The translations under genes and the position numbers were made by a program. This document shows positions 27,200 to 34,689 of a DNA stretch of 64,000 bases, one piece after another. The notes beneath the pieces are model-generated. The model saw only the letters and a list, made by a program, of their open reading frames with translations. It searched no databases and had not been told where the DNA came from. Where the stretch lies: NCBI RefSeq assembly GCF_000797515.1, contig NZ_JSBN01000026.1, positions 62,001 to 126,000 of the forward strand, written 5' to 3'. Positions within the stretch are counted from its first letter, which is position 1. Each line of letters starts with the position of its first letter. The stretch is from Sphingomonas sp. Ant H11. GTDB lineage: Bacteria > Pseudomonadota > Alphaproteobacteria > Sphingomonadales > Sphingomonadaceae.

Positions 27200-28023
27200 T
27201 AATCGCTCCCCACCTTCGTGTTAGTCAGCATAAAGATGCGGTCCATGATCTCGTCGGCACTGAGCACGCCGTAGCCGACCGGAATCGTCCGCTTCGTCTG
27301 CGTGTCAAACAGGACAAGCGCTGGCGTCTCATTGCCGGGCACGCCCATGCGGGCTCGTTGGCCAGAATCGACCACATAGTTGGGAAATTCCCGGTTCGGG
27401 CCGCCGTCCATCGAGACGGCCATCACCGTCATCCTGTGGCTGTCGGTGACCGAGCGGAGGATCGGCGCAAACACCTCGCAGGCGCCGCAGCTCTGCGCGT
27501 AGAAATAGAACAAGCCATATCGCTGCCCAAGGTTAGTCAAGACCTCATCCCGGTCCGCCTTGCGGTTGTCGAGCCAGAGGCGCTTGCCGACCGTCGAGAC
27601 AGGTCGTTGAAGCGTGTAGTCGAGATCGGGGTTCTGCCAGAGCGCCCGCTGCCAGGTATCGGAGAAGGTGGACGCGCGATCGAGCTGCTCACGTTGAAAG
27701 CGAACATAGGCAATGACGTTGGCCTCGCTCGGCTCGAGGATCGCACGCGCCTTCAATTCGTCGAGCTGCCTGCCGATCGCCGCGATCCGATCGGCCGCGC
27801 TCACCTGCGGCTCGGCCGCGGCGCTGAGCGGGGTCTCGGTCGGCTTCGGCTTCGCGCAATAGAACCACTGGCCGAGCCGACGCTCTCCACAATAGAAATC
27901 ATCGGGCATGTCCTGCTCAATCGCATCGCGAGCGGCGGTAGTTTCTTGGGCTCGGAGCGGAACCGCCGTGCCGACCGGCGGCAGGCCCAGCAGGAGCATC
28001 GAAAGCCTAGCGAATCTTGGCAT
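27196..28023 (-). CDS. traF: TraF, thioredoxin-like pilus assembly protein
   Basis: A 275-aa protein from the ATG at 28023 (upstream in-frame codons lie inside the previous small gene). A signal peptide (LSMLLLGLPPVGTAVPLRAQ) precedes the conserved GQWFYCAKP. The C-terminal thioredoxin fold has YGLFYFYAQSCGACEVFAP with a CGAC active site, plus TPALVLFDTQT containing the cis-Pro. Many F TraF proteins lack the CxxC, so this one may be redox active, together with the DsbC encoded in the same operon. Substrates would be the Cys-rich TraN, TraU and TraH. Confidence 0.88.
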   Translation of the reverse strand: MPRFARLSMLLLGLPPVGTAVPLRAQETTAARDAIEQDMPDDFYCGERRLGQWFYCAKPKPTETPLSAAAEPQVSAADRIAAIGRQLDELKARAILEPSEANVIAYVRFQREQLDRASTFSDTWQRALWQNPDLDYTLQRPVSTVGKRLWLDNRKADRDEVLTNLGQRYGLFYFYAQSCGACEVFAPILRSVTDSHRMTVMAVSMDGGPNREFPNYVVDSGQRARMGVPGNETPALVLFDTQTKRTIPVGYGVLSADEIMDRIFMLTNTKVGSDY

Positions 28024-28234
28024 CGCTGGACGTCCTTTCGTTGGATACAGCGGATTGCGTGGAAGGATGCTGTGGGTGCGCAGCTTGGCCGTCCCAGAGC
28101 GCAAGGTGGATGCAGCAATCGACATCACTGGGGACGGCAGCGGCTCCACAGCCGCGTGATGTGGCCGGCTTCGCGGGCGGCAAAGCTGACAGAAGTGCGA
28201 TCAGCGCCGGCAGCTGAACGAACGTCAAAACCAT
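28007..28234 (-). CDS. Small exported Cys-containing protein in the tra operon
   Basis: A 75-residue frame between two tra genes. It starts 10 bases inside the preceding gene and ends 17 bases inside traF, the overlap pattern of a real operon gene. The hydrophobic start MVLTFVQLPALIALLSALPP looks like a signal peptide or membrane anchor. The body has three Cys (CGAAAVPSDVDCC) and a His/Ser-rich tail. No family was recognised. Confidence 0.5.
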   Translation of the reverse strand: MVLTFVQLPALIALLSALPPAKPATSRGCGAAAVPSDVDCCIHLALWDGQAAHPQHPSTQSAVSNERTSSDAKIR

Positions 28235-28614
28235 GATCCGATTCCCTTTTTGCGAGCCTCTGCACGATCCACATTGGCGAAGCGCCTTTCAGCAGCATCC
28301 GCCTGGTCGACCATCCCGATCACTCCATTGAGCAACACACCGGCGGCGCGGCGGCCTTTCTCCGTCGGCATCAACCGCTCTCCGACCACCGCCAGCCATC
28401 CGCTATCGATCATGTTCGAAAGTGCCCGATCGATGTCTTCGACCGCGATCTTGCAGTCGATCCAGCCGGCTAGGAACTCCGACAAGAAGTCAGCGCGCGC
28501 GGGCGTCTTGGCGCGATCGGTGCCAACGAAAATCGCCAGCTCGAAGATTGACATGTCCCACTCGTGCCGGGCGCCTGACGCGGCCGGCCGACGGTCATTT
28601 GCCGTGAAGATCAT
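28225..28614 (-). CDS. Winged-helix-like accessory protein in the tra operon
   Basis: About 129 aa from the ATG at 28614, overlapping the end of traN by 20 bases (an in-frame ATG at 28554 is an alternative). The centre (ELAIFVGTDRAKTPARADFL...DIDRALSNMIDSGWLAVVGERLMPTEKGRRAA) has the helix-helix-wing spacing of a small winged-helix domain, with a basic wing. It is cytosolic, unlike the envelope proteins around it, so a regulatory role in the operon is possible. No named family was recognised. Confidence 0.6.
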   Translation of the reverse strand: MIFTANDRRPAASGARHEWDMSIFELAIFVGTDRAKTPARADFLSEFLAGWIDCKIAVEDIDRALSNMIDSGWLAVVGERLMPTEKGRRAAGVLLNGVIGMVDQADAAERRFANVDRAEARKKGIGSWF

Positions 28615-30430
28615 AATAGTCCTGAATCTTGTCCTGAATTTCGGACATGGTCTGGACCTCATCGGGCAGCTTCGCTGCATCCATGAAGTCGGAATAAACA
28701 TCGGTGAAATCCATTACCGACAGGTCGAGCCTCGCGAACTCGTCGACGGTGAAGCCCTGACACTGCTCCTTTTTCGCGCTACCCCAAGGCTTGCCGAGCT
28801 GTGGGCGGCCCTGCTCTTGCAGGACGCGCGAAAGCTTGCTCTCGAAACAGCAATAGGCGGTTCGCTTGGTCGAACAGATCCCGAGGAAGCTCGACGAGCA
28901 ATAGCTGCCGAGATTATGGCAAAGGCCCATCCGATCTTTGATGTCGAGCTTCATCTCGTCCTGGCTACATGCGAACAGGACAAGGAACGGCGTGGCGAAA
29001 GCGGCGATCGCGGCCGGCCCGCCGGCGAGCGCGGCTGCACCAGCACCGAGCGGCACGAGACCGGACACCTTTCCCGCGCAACAATTGATTAAGCCGAATA
29101 CGGGTTTGTGGCAGGTCTCGCGTGTGCCGGTGAAAACCTTGAAATCGGCTTCGTTGAACTCCTTGCCGGCTTGATCGAGTGCATGAAGGCCGACGAGCGC
29201 GTCCCTGAACTCGGTCGACGCCTCGCGGACGATCGGCTCGCAATCGCCGTTGATGCAGTAGACGTCGTCCCCGCATATATACTGCTTGTCGCCCCCGACC
29301 GTGCTCGATGGGGTCGGGCAGCGATACACTTTCTCCGCGACCTTGCAGGCCCCACTCTGCGGATCATCAAGGCAATCTTCACGAAGGAACGTGCAGGACC
29401 GATTGCTCTCCAGATCGCCGCAATCGTTGCCCGCCGACATGACATTGCAAGTGAAGTTGCGCTTCCACGCCCAGCACGATTGCGTGACAGGTACGCCGTC
29501 GATCATCCGGGTCTCCGGGCCTTCGGTGCAGACTTCCCCGGCGGCATCGGCCGTGCACATCGTATCGCCGGCCATGGCTCCGCAACCATCGACCCTTTTG
29601 GTGGTCACCTGGGTTTCGGTCGTCTTGGCGTGCCAGCCTTGGCCCGTGATCGGGCTTGGAAGAAGGGAGAGATCGGTCAGGTTCTCAGAGCAGACATACT
29701 CGGTGGCGTTATAATCGTCGCAGAATTTGTTCGTCGAAACGCCGTAAATCCTGTGAGCCTGACAAGCCTGCATCACGATGCCCGTCGGCCGGCAGACACC
29801 AGAAGCCAGGTGCGGCGCCATCGCATCATATCGCGCAAAGGGGGTGCCGTACGCTCCATTAGGCACGACAAAGAACTTGTACGCGTCGACTGTCGTGGTC
29901 TCGGGCACCATCGTGATCGAGCACGATCGGGACTCCTGCTCGATCTTAGTTCCTTGGTTGCATGTGGCCTCGTAGTATCCGCTCGTTCCTGAGCCCGGCG
30001 GAAGCGGCGTGCAGCTTCCGCTGGTGCTGCTATACGCCTCGCCTGCGAGATAGGCCGACGGGTCGCTTTCGACGGTCGTTGCGCGGTTCGTCGTCGCCAG
30101 GATCTCGGCGTTGCTGAATGTCGCGCGGGTGTGATCGGCGTCCGTTGTGACCCGGTAGCTTTGGTCTGATGACTTCAGCGCCTGGGCGTCTGCGACGAGC
30201 TTGTCAGGGTCGTCATAATAGGTCGTCTGTGGCTGGCTGGTGCCTGTGTAGCCAGGAACGGCCGCAGCCTGCGCGTCGCTCGAAGGAACCAGCGAGGAGT
30301 CGTTCCTCTTCTCCTGGGCCATCGCCCTGCCCTCAGCACGGGCTTGGTCGACCGTCATCTCCTGCGCGGCGACGGGCTCAGTCGTGAGCAGCAGCGCGCA
30401 CAATCCTCCCAAGAGGCGCCGCGCGATCAT
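28595..30430 (-). CDS. traN: TraN, outer-membrane mating-pair stabilisation protein
   Basis: A 611-aa Cys-rich protein with a signal peptide (LLGGLCALLLTTEPVAAQ). TraN hallmarks include paired cysteines throughout, e.g. CGAMAGDTMCTADAAGEVC, KNPVF-like KPVFGLINCCAG, and SFLGICSTKRTAYCCF near the C terminus, with GKPWGSAKKEQCQGFT. TraN binds recipient outer-membrane proteins and stabilises mating pairs, and its many disulfides explain the DsbC and TraF in this operon. Its ATG overlaps the trbC stop codon (ATGA). Recipient specificity cannot be predicted here. Confidence 0.9.
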   Translation of the reverse strand: MIARRLLGGLCALLLTTEPVAAQEMTVDQARAEGRAMAQEKRNDSSLVPSSDAQAAAVPGYTGTSQPQTTYYDDPDKLVADAQALKSSDQSYRVTTDADHTRATFSNAEILATTNRATTVESDPSAYLAGEAYSSTSGSCTPLPPGSGTSGYYEATCNQGTKIEQESRSCSITMVPETTTVDAYKFFVVPNGAYGTPFARYDAMAPHLASGVCRPTGIVMQACQAHRIYGVSTNKFCDDYNATEYVCSENLTDLSLLPSPITGQGWHAKTTETQVTTKRVDGCGAMAGDTMCTADAAGEVCTEGPETRMIDGVPVTQSCWAWKRNFTCNVMSAGNDCGDLESNRSCTFLREDCLDDPQSGACKVAEKVYRCPTPSSTVGGDKQYICGDDVYCINGDCEPIVREASTEFRDALVGLHALDQAGKEFNEADFKVFTGTRETCHKPVFGLINCCAGKVSGLVPLGAGAAALAGGPAAIAAFATPFLVLFACSQDEMKLDIKDRMGLCHNLGSYCSSSFLGICSTKRTAYCCFESKLSRVLQEQGRPQLGKPWGSAKKEQCQGFTVDEFARLDLSVMDFTDVYSDFMDAAKLPDEVQTMSEIQDKIQDYYDLHGK

Positions 30431-31170
30431 TGCCGATCGCGCTTCATGTTCGAGAGCGCCACCGCGGCCACACGCGCGCCGGGGCCACTTCCCTCGGCGA
30501 AGGTCGAAAGAGCATATTCAACCGTCACGTTGCCGATCATGCGGTCATAAGGCGGCACCTTGGTCTGACAGGAGAAGCCGGCGCATAGGTCGAAGTCGGA
30601 CGAGACCGTGATGTAGGTTGGGACGGCTTGAACATCGAACGCGCGGAAGAGTCGGGGATCGATGCCAATACTGGCGAACTGCCCCTTGTCGACAACCTTG
30701 CCGAGCCGCGTCACGAACTCCTTCGCCGAATTGTTCGGAAAGCCCCTGAACACGACCACGCCGCCTGCGCTTGAGGTGTCGCGCACGAGCTGTTTCAGCG
30801 TCGCGTCGGGCATCGACAGGCTTGCGAAGACGATGAACTGTGGCGCTTCCCCACCCTTTGCGCTCGCATTCTGGGACGCGCCCTTCACGATCTCGTCGAA
30901 ATCGACCGGTCCTGCCGGACCCTTTGGAAGATCGATCGTCGCAACCTTGCGCATATTTTCGGTGCCGCCCTCGCGAACCTGAGCGGCTTCTTCCCGGAAC
31001 TGGTCGCCCCTGTCCTTGACCTGGTCGACGAAGGCTTGCGCTTCTGCGGCGAGATCGGTCGAACGCTTCTTGATCGCCTGGACGTCCACGCCGTCGACGG
31101 TCTGCGCGAGCAGCGCCGACACGCCAGCGGCACCAAGGACTGCGAGGATGCCGATGGTGAGATAGCGCAT
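30427..31170 (-). CDS. trbC: TrbC, F-type pilus assembly protein
   Basis: A 247-aa protein from the ATG at 31170, with an N-terminal signal (MRYLTIGILAVLGAAGVSA). A helical region (KDRGDQFREEAAQVREGG) precedes a thioredoxin-like module typical of TrbC (FIVFASLSMPDATLKQLVRD, VVFRGFPNNS, AVPTYITVSSDFDLC). The Cys pair is not in CxxC form. TrbC is a periplasmic protein required with TraW for pilus assembly. It sits 11 bp after traU and overlaps traN. Confidence 0.88.
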   Translation of the reverse strand: MRYLTIGILAVLGAAGVSALLAQTVDGVDVQAIKKRSTDLAAEAQAFVDQVKDRGDQFREEAAQVREGGTENMRKVATIDLPKGPAGPVDFDEIVKGASQNASAKGGEAPQFIVFASLSMPDATLKQLVRDTSSAGGVVVFRGFPNNSAKEFVTRLGKVVDKGQFASIGIDPRLFRAFDVQAVPTYITVSSDFDLCAGFSCQTKVPPYDRMIGNVTVEYALSTFAEGSGPGARVAAVALSNMKRDRQ

Positions 31171-31181
31171 CGTCAGACCCC

Positions 31182-32204
31182 CTAGAGCACGCAGCAATTG
31201 CGCTTGCGCCAGACGAGGTAGCCCATGTCCTCGCCGCCGGCGGGATAGGCACGTCCAGCGTCGGGCGGCATGGTGGAAGCACCGATAGCGGAGCAGGCGA
31301 AGCGCCCGCTCACGGTCGGGATCGGGTTGACCATCTGGAAGCGATATTGCTGCTTGCGCATGATCGGCATCAGATACTTCTTGCAGAGCCCGGCCGATCC
31401 CATCGTCCCCCAGGCAAGCGCCTCACGGTGCATCTTGAAAGCGAACCGCGAGAGCGCGAGCCGCGAGGACTGGACGTGCCCGATCGAGGACGGGATGTTC
31501 CCGTTGAGCGGATACATCGAGCCCTGACAGCCGGCGCACCAGAACAGCGGATCGAGTGGCAGATGGACGGTGCCGGCGATGCAATCGCCGGCGCAGGCAG
31601 CCTGCGCGATGGGATTGGCGAAGACGATCGCCTCGGGATTGATGAGCGCTGCCAGCGAGTCATCCTGCCAGAGCGGGTCGACTTCGGTCATGTAGGCGAT
31701 ATCGAACGACGCCTGCTCGAAACAGGCGAAGTCGGTCAGGATCTCCATCCAGTAGAGAAGCGGATAGACATACCAGTGGACGTGCCATTTTGCCGTACTT
31801 TGAGAGCGGCCGCCGACCATGGACGGCCCGGTCAGATAGCCCTGACCGATATCGAATCCGGGCGCGATCCGGATGCCGCCAAGGTTGGGGAAACACCACG
31901 GCTTCATCGTCACATCCGCGAGGCGCGCCGGCTCCCAGAACCCGACCGATATGCCGATGCGAGGGAGCGGGTCGGCGCAGGCGCAGATCGGCGACGCGGG
32001 ATTGCTGGGATCGGGACGGCTGCTCGGCCAAATCCTCAAGGCGCCGACGGACAGCGGGAAGAGGCAGGACCAGCAGACATCGGTGATCGGATTGACGAAC
32101 TTGCCACTGCAGGTCGGCCCGGCCGCGGTTGCCGGGGGCGCCAGAGCGATCATCGCAAGCAAGAACGCGAAGAGGCCGAACAGGCGGCGAGGCAGCCCGG
32201 TCAT
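31182..32204 (-). CDS. traU: TraU, conjugal DNA transfer protein
   Basis: A 340-aa protein with a signal peptide (LFGLFAFLLAMIALAPPATA). Conserved TraU blocks: CSGKFVNPITDVCWSCLFP, CACADPLPRIGISVGFWEP, KPWCFPNLGG, CFEQASFDIAYMTEVDPLW, DPLFWCAGCQGSMYP and the terminal RKRNCCVL. There are about ten conserved Cys for disulfides. TraU is periplasmic and needed more for DNA transfer than for pilus formation. The ATG overlaps the stop of the small membrane gene upstream (ATGA). Confidence 0.92.
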   Translation of the reverse strand: MTGLPRRLFGLFAFLLAMIALAPPATAAGPTCSGKFVNPITDVCWSCLFPLSVGALRIWPSSRPDPSNPASPICACADPLPRIGISVGFWEPARLADVTMKPWCFPNLGGIRIAPGFDIGQGYLTGPSMVGGRSQSTAKWHVHWYVYPLLYWMEILTDFACFEQASFDIAYMTEVDPLWQDDSLAALINPEAIVFANPIAQAACAGDCIAGTVHLPLDPLFWCAGCQGSMYPLNGNIPSSIGHVQSSRLALSRFAFKMHREALAWGTMGSAGLCKKYLMPIMRKQQYRFQMVNPIPTVSGRFACSAIGASTMPPDAGRAYPAGGEDMGYLVWRKRNCCVL

Positions 32205-32470
32205 TCGCCGCCTCCCACGCTTTCAAGGAAAGCTCGGTCGGCGCGCTGCTTTCGGAGCAGGTAAAGACAGGTGTGTGCGGCGGTCGCGAACAGGATCAGG
32301 GCGGCGCCGATTGGCGCCACGCGGCCAATCGCGTGGCGGAGCGGCGAGAAGAGACCAACGACGAGCGCGCTAGTGAGGCATAGCGCCTGCCAGGTGAACC
32401 GCATGCGACGAAGCACCGGGGTCTCCGGTGCAGCCATCGGCGTTCGAAGAAGATCGAGCCAAAGCGGCAT
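32201..32470 (-). CDS. Small two-helix membrane protein between traW and traU
   Basis: An 89-aa protein with two hydrophobic segments (ALCLTSALVVGLF and VAPIGAALILFATAAHTCLYLL) and a basic N terminus. It overlaps traW by one base and traU by four, so it is cotranslated with them. Small membrane genes occupy this position in several sphingomonad F-type operons. No known family; a membrane accessory of the transfer channel is the reasonable guess. Confidence 0.6.
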   Translation of the reverse strand: MPLWLDLLRTPMAAPETPVLRRMRFTWQALCLTSALVVGLFSPLRHAIGRVAPIGAALILFATAAHTCLYLLRKQRADRAFLESVGGGE

Positions 32471-33126
32471 CAGCCGGCCCTCCCCTTCTTTAGCACCTGC
32501 TCGGACACTCGCATCACGCGACCGTTCTGCTGCACGACCGCGGGCGTGTGTTCGATGCCGAAACGTGAGGTGAGCTTGCCCTCCTGGTCGAAGTAGAAGC
32601 GGCGTTTCCGGTTCGTCATCTCCTCGATTGGCGAGCCGCTGACGAAAATGATCTTGGCATTGAGATCGGTGTACCGGCTCGTGGCCCAGGCGATCTGATT
32701 TGCATCGTCGCCATCGACGAACACGAGCGCCTGTTTGATCGCGACGAAGTCGAGCGGATTGATGCGCTGTCCGGCGCGGCCGATGAGGTTGCCCTTCTGG
32801 TCACGAATATCGTGCTCGAGCTGGACAGTCGGGTCATAGGTCCAGTCTCTGGTCTCGGTCGCAGGTGAAAGACCCGCAACGGGAGTGGGTCGCCGAACCT
32901 TCGCTTCGACGCGCTTGGCGAACATCTCGTTGGTGCGCGCGAGTTCGCCGGTCGCCTCAGCGCGTTTCAACCGCGCTTCGATCGTCGAAAGCAGATCCGG
33001 CTCGATGACCGGGAAGGCCTGGCCAGTCTGCCCATAGTCACGCGCCTCGATGCGCGCAGGGCTCATGGCAAAGGCGGCTATACCGAGGAGCACGGCCGCT
33101 CCACCAACGCCGAGCAGCCGCTTCAC
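32470..33126 (-). CDS. traW: TraW, F-type pilus assembly protein
   Basis: A 218-aa protein from the GTG at 33126, overlapping the peptidase stop codon (GTGA). A signal peptide (GVGGAAVLLGIAAFAMSPARIEA) is followed by the TraW opening DYGQTGQAFPVIEPDLLSTI, then TYDPTVQLEHDIRDQKGN, GQRINPLDFV, ALVFVDGDD, AKIIFVSGSP and FGIEHTPAVVQQ. TraW works with TrbC in the periplasm during pilus assembly. It appears complete. Confidence 0.9.
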   Translation of the reverse strand: MKRLLGVGGAAVLLGIAAFAMSPARIEARDYGQTGQAFPVIEPDLLSTIEARLKRAEATGELARTNEMFAKRVEAKVRRPTPVAGLSPATETRDWTYDPTVQLEHDIRDQKGNLIGRAGQRINPLDFVAIKQALVFVDGDDANQIAWATSRYTDLNAKIIFVSGSPIEEMTNRKRRFYFDQEGKLTSRFGIEHTPAVVQQNGRVMRVSEQVLKKGRAG

Positions 33127-33659
33127 AGCACGGGCTCCCCGACACCGACAATCTGGCGGCCGCAGACGAAACCGATTTCGGCGTAACGGCTGTCGAACCC
33201 ATCGCGGTGGGGAGACCCGGCATAATAGCAACCCGAGGGGATCGCGCCCTCCGCGCCCGGCGTCAGTGGCTCGCCAAAGCGCGTGAGCGGTTTCATCTGC
33301 CCGATGGGCTTGCCGTTGATCGTCACGACCATTCCGCGGTGCGCGACCACATCGCCCGGCATGCCATAGACGATCTTGCCGAACATCTGAGGTTTCGTCC
33401 CAAAATGGCGGCGCAGAAGCGCGCTCTGCGGCGGATCGAAGAACACGTAGTCGCCGCGCGCCGGCGGTTGGTGCCGGCGGATGAGGAAAGCCCAATTGGG
33501 GAGGGAATCGCTCGCGTTGATGAGGAAGACGTGGCCGTCGCGCCATGAGCTCATCGCACTAACTAGCCCCGTTCCGACGAGCGCAACGACCAGCATCGCC
33601 CACAGGCGCTTGCGCGGCCGCCAGCGTGGGGCGGAGAGCTCACTGACCGCCGTTGCCAT
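33123..33659 (-). CDS. S26-family signal peptidase (TraF/TrhF type)
   Basis: A 178-aa protein from the ATG at 33659. An N-terminal membrane helix (LWAMLVVALVGTGLVSAM) is followed by the S26 domain: NASDSLPNWAFLIRR (Ser nucleophile region), GDYVFFDPP, KIVYGMPGDVV (catalytic Lys region; KxxxGxPGD), and SGCYYAGSPHRDGFDSRYAE (the GDN/DSR block). Such conjugation-specific signal peptidases mature or cyclise pilin in RP4-like systems and are common in sphingomonad F-type operons. The likely substrate is the TraA pilin at the start of the operon. Confidence 0.85.
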   Translation of the reverse strand: MATAVSELSAPRWRPRKRLWAMLVVALVGTGLVSAMSSWRDGHVFLINASDSLPNWAFLIRRHQPPARGDYVFFDPPQSALLRRHFGTKPQMFGKIVYGMPGDVVAHRGMVVTINGKPIGQMKPLTRFGEPLTPGAEGAIPSGCYYAGSPHRDGFDSRYAEIGFVCGRQIVGVGEPVL

Positions 33660-34326
33660 CGGGGCCTCCAAAGGTTGAGACCGACGGTCCGGACACCTGC
33701 CCAGGCGCCGGCTGCGGCAACGGTTGCGCGAACGAACCGCTGGCGGACGGATCCTGCGGAGAGATCGCCTGCGCACCAGCCATAGGGTCGATCTGTCCCG
33801 ACGGTGCCAAGGGCGGTTGCCGCGCGGCGATGAGAGCAGCCTGAGCGGCCGACAGCTCCTGCATGCGCTGCAGCTGCTCGACGGAAACGCGTTTCGGCTC
33901 CGGAACCCCGGACGCGAACACCGCCTTCTTCAGGCTCTCCGTGATGTCCGGCACATTCTTGGTGAGGACCGCCTCGCCGACCAGCACGACTTGCCCGCCC
34001 TCGCTCCGGCGTTGCAGCTCCTTGTCGAGCGAAGACATGAAAGCCCTCATCTCGGCCTGGACCCGATCGGGCGGTGAGCCCGAAAATCGCTGGGCCTCGA
34101 CATAATCGCCCACCAGCGCCGACAGCCTGGCCGAGACGATGTGATCCTGCTTCGGCGCCGTGAGAGCGCGCGTGACCCACATCCCCCAGATCAACAGCGC
34201 CAACATGACCAGGCCGATGATGATCTGCTGTCGCGTGAAGCCTCCAAAGCCAACCCGGCGCTTTGGAAGCGCGGCTTGGGACGCGGGAGGTGCGGGCGGG
34301 AGGTCGAGTTCGGGTTGATCAGCCAT
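33640..34326 (-). CDS. trbI: TrbI, F-type transfer protein
   Basis: A 228-aa protein with one N-terminal membrane helix (QQIIIGLVMLALLIWGMWVTRAL), a periplasmic helical region (KQDHIVSARLSALVGDYVEAQ) and the TrbI-like block GQVVLVGEAVLTKNVPDITE. The C terminus is Pro/Gln/Gly-rich. TrbI influences F-pilus extension and retraction. Its start overlaps the preceding small gene by 8 bp, and its end overlaps the peptidase gene by 20 bp. Confidence 0.8.
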   Translation of the reverse strand: MADQPELDLPPAPPASQAALPKRRVGFGGFTRQQIIIGLVMLALLIWGMWVTRALTAPKQDHIVSARLSALVGDYVEAQRFSGSPPDRVQAEMRAFMSSLDKELQRRSEGGQVVLVGEAVLTKNVPDITESLKKAVFASGVPEPKRVSVEQLQRMQELSAAQAALIAARQPPLAPSGQIDPMAGAQAISPQDPSASGSFAQPLPQPAPGQVSGPSVSTFGGPDGNGGQ

Positions 34327-34685
34327 GATCGCGGGTCCCTTCCTGCGTGCGGTCGGGCAGGATGCGATCCCGGCGGAAGGTGATGATGGCCGCCGAGAGG
34401 ATCATGTGCGCGATCGCGAAAAATGTTGAGAAATGCGCCGGTCCGGGCCTGATCGGCGGCGACATAGCGCGTGGTGAAATTGTTGAGCTGGTGGATGAAG
34501 CCGTCGAAGGAGAAGCCCCCGATCGCGAGGAAGAACAGGAAGAACAGCCCCCAGGTGATCAGCAACGTGCTACCTAAGAATCCAAACCCATGGAGCGTGA
34601 AGTAGAGGACGGACCGCCACTCGGCCGCCGTCAACCTGCCCTTGCGCGTAATGGAGGTCGTCACATCGTCAGCGTCCGTCGCCAT
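34319..34685 (-). CDS. Small membrane protein between traC and trbI (one frame break)
   Basis: About 121 aa. The N-terminal half (MATDADDVTTSITRKGRL, then FTLHGFGFLGSTLLITWGLFFLFFLAIGGF) gives one membrane helix. The frame breaks at the A5 run at 34419-34423; dropping one base yields IFAIAHMILSAAIITFRRDR and a stop overlapping the trbI start. Without the shift the frame would run into trbI out of phase. F-type operons often have a small inner-membrane gene here. No named family was recognised. Confidence 0.55.
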
Positions 34686-34689
34686 GATC

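Noticed and set aside
25226-27202. A 658-codon plus-strand open frame
   Set aside because: It lies entirely antisense to traG and traH, which have clear family motifs. Its composition is Arg/His/Leu-rich as expected for the reverse of a GC-rich gene.
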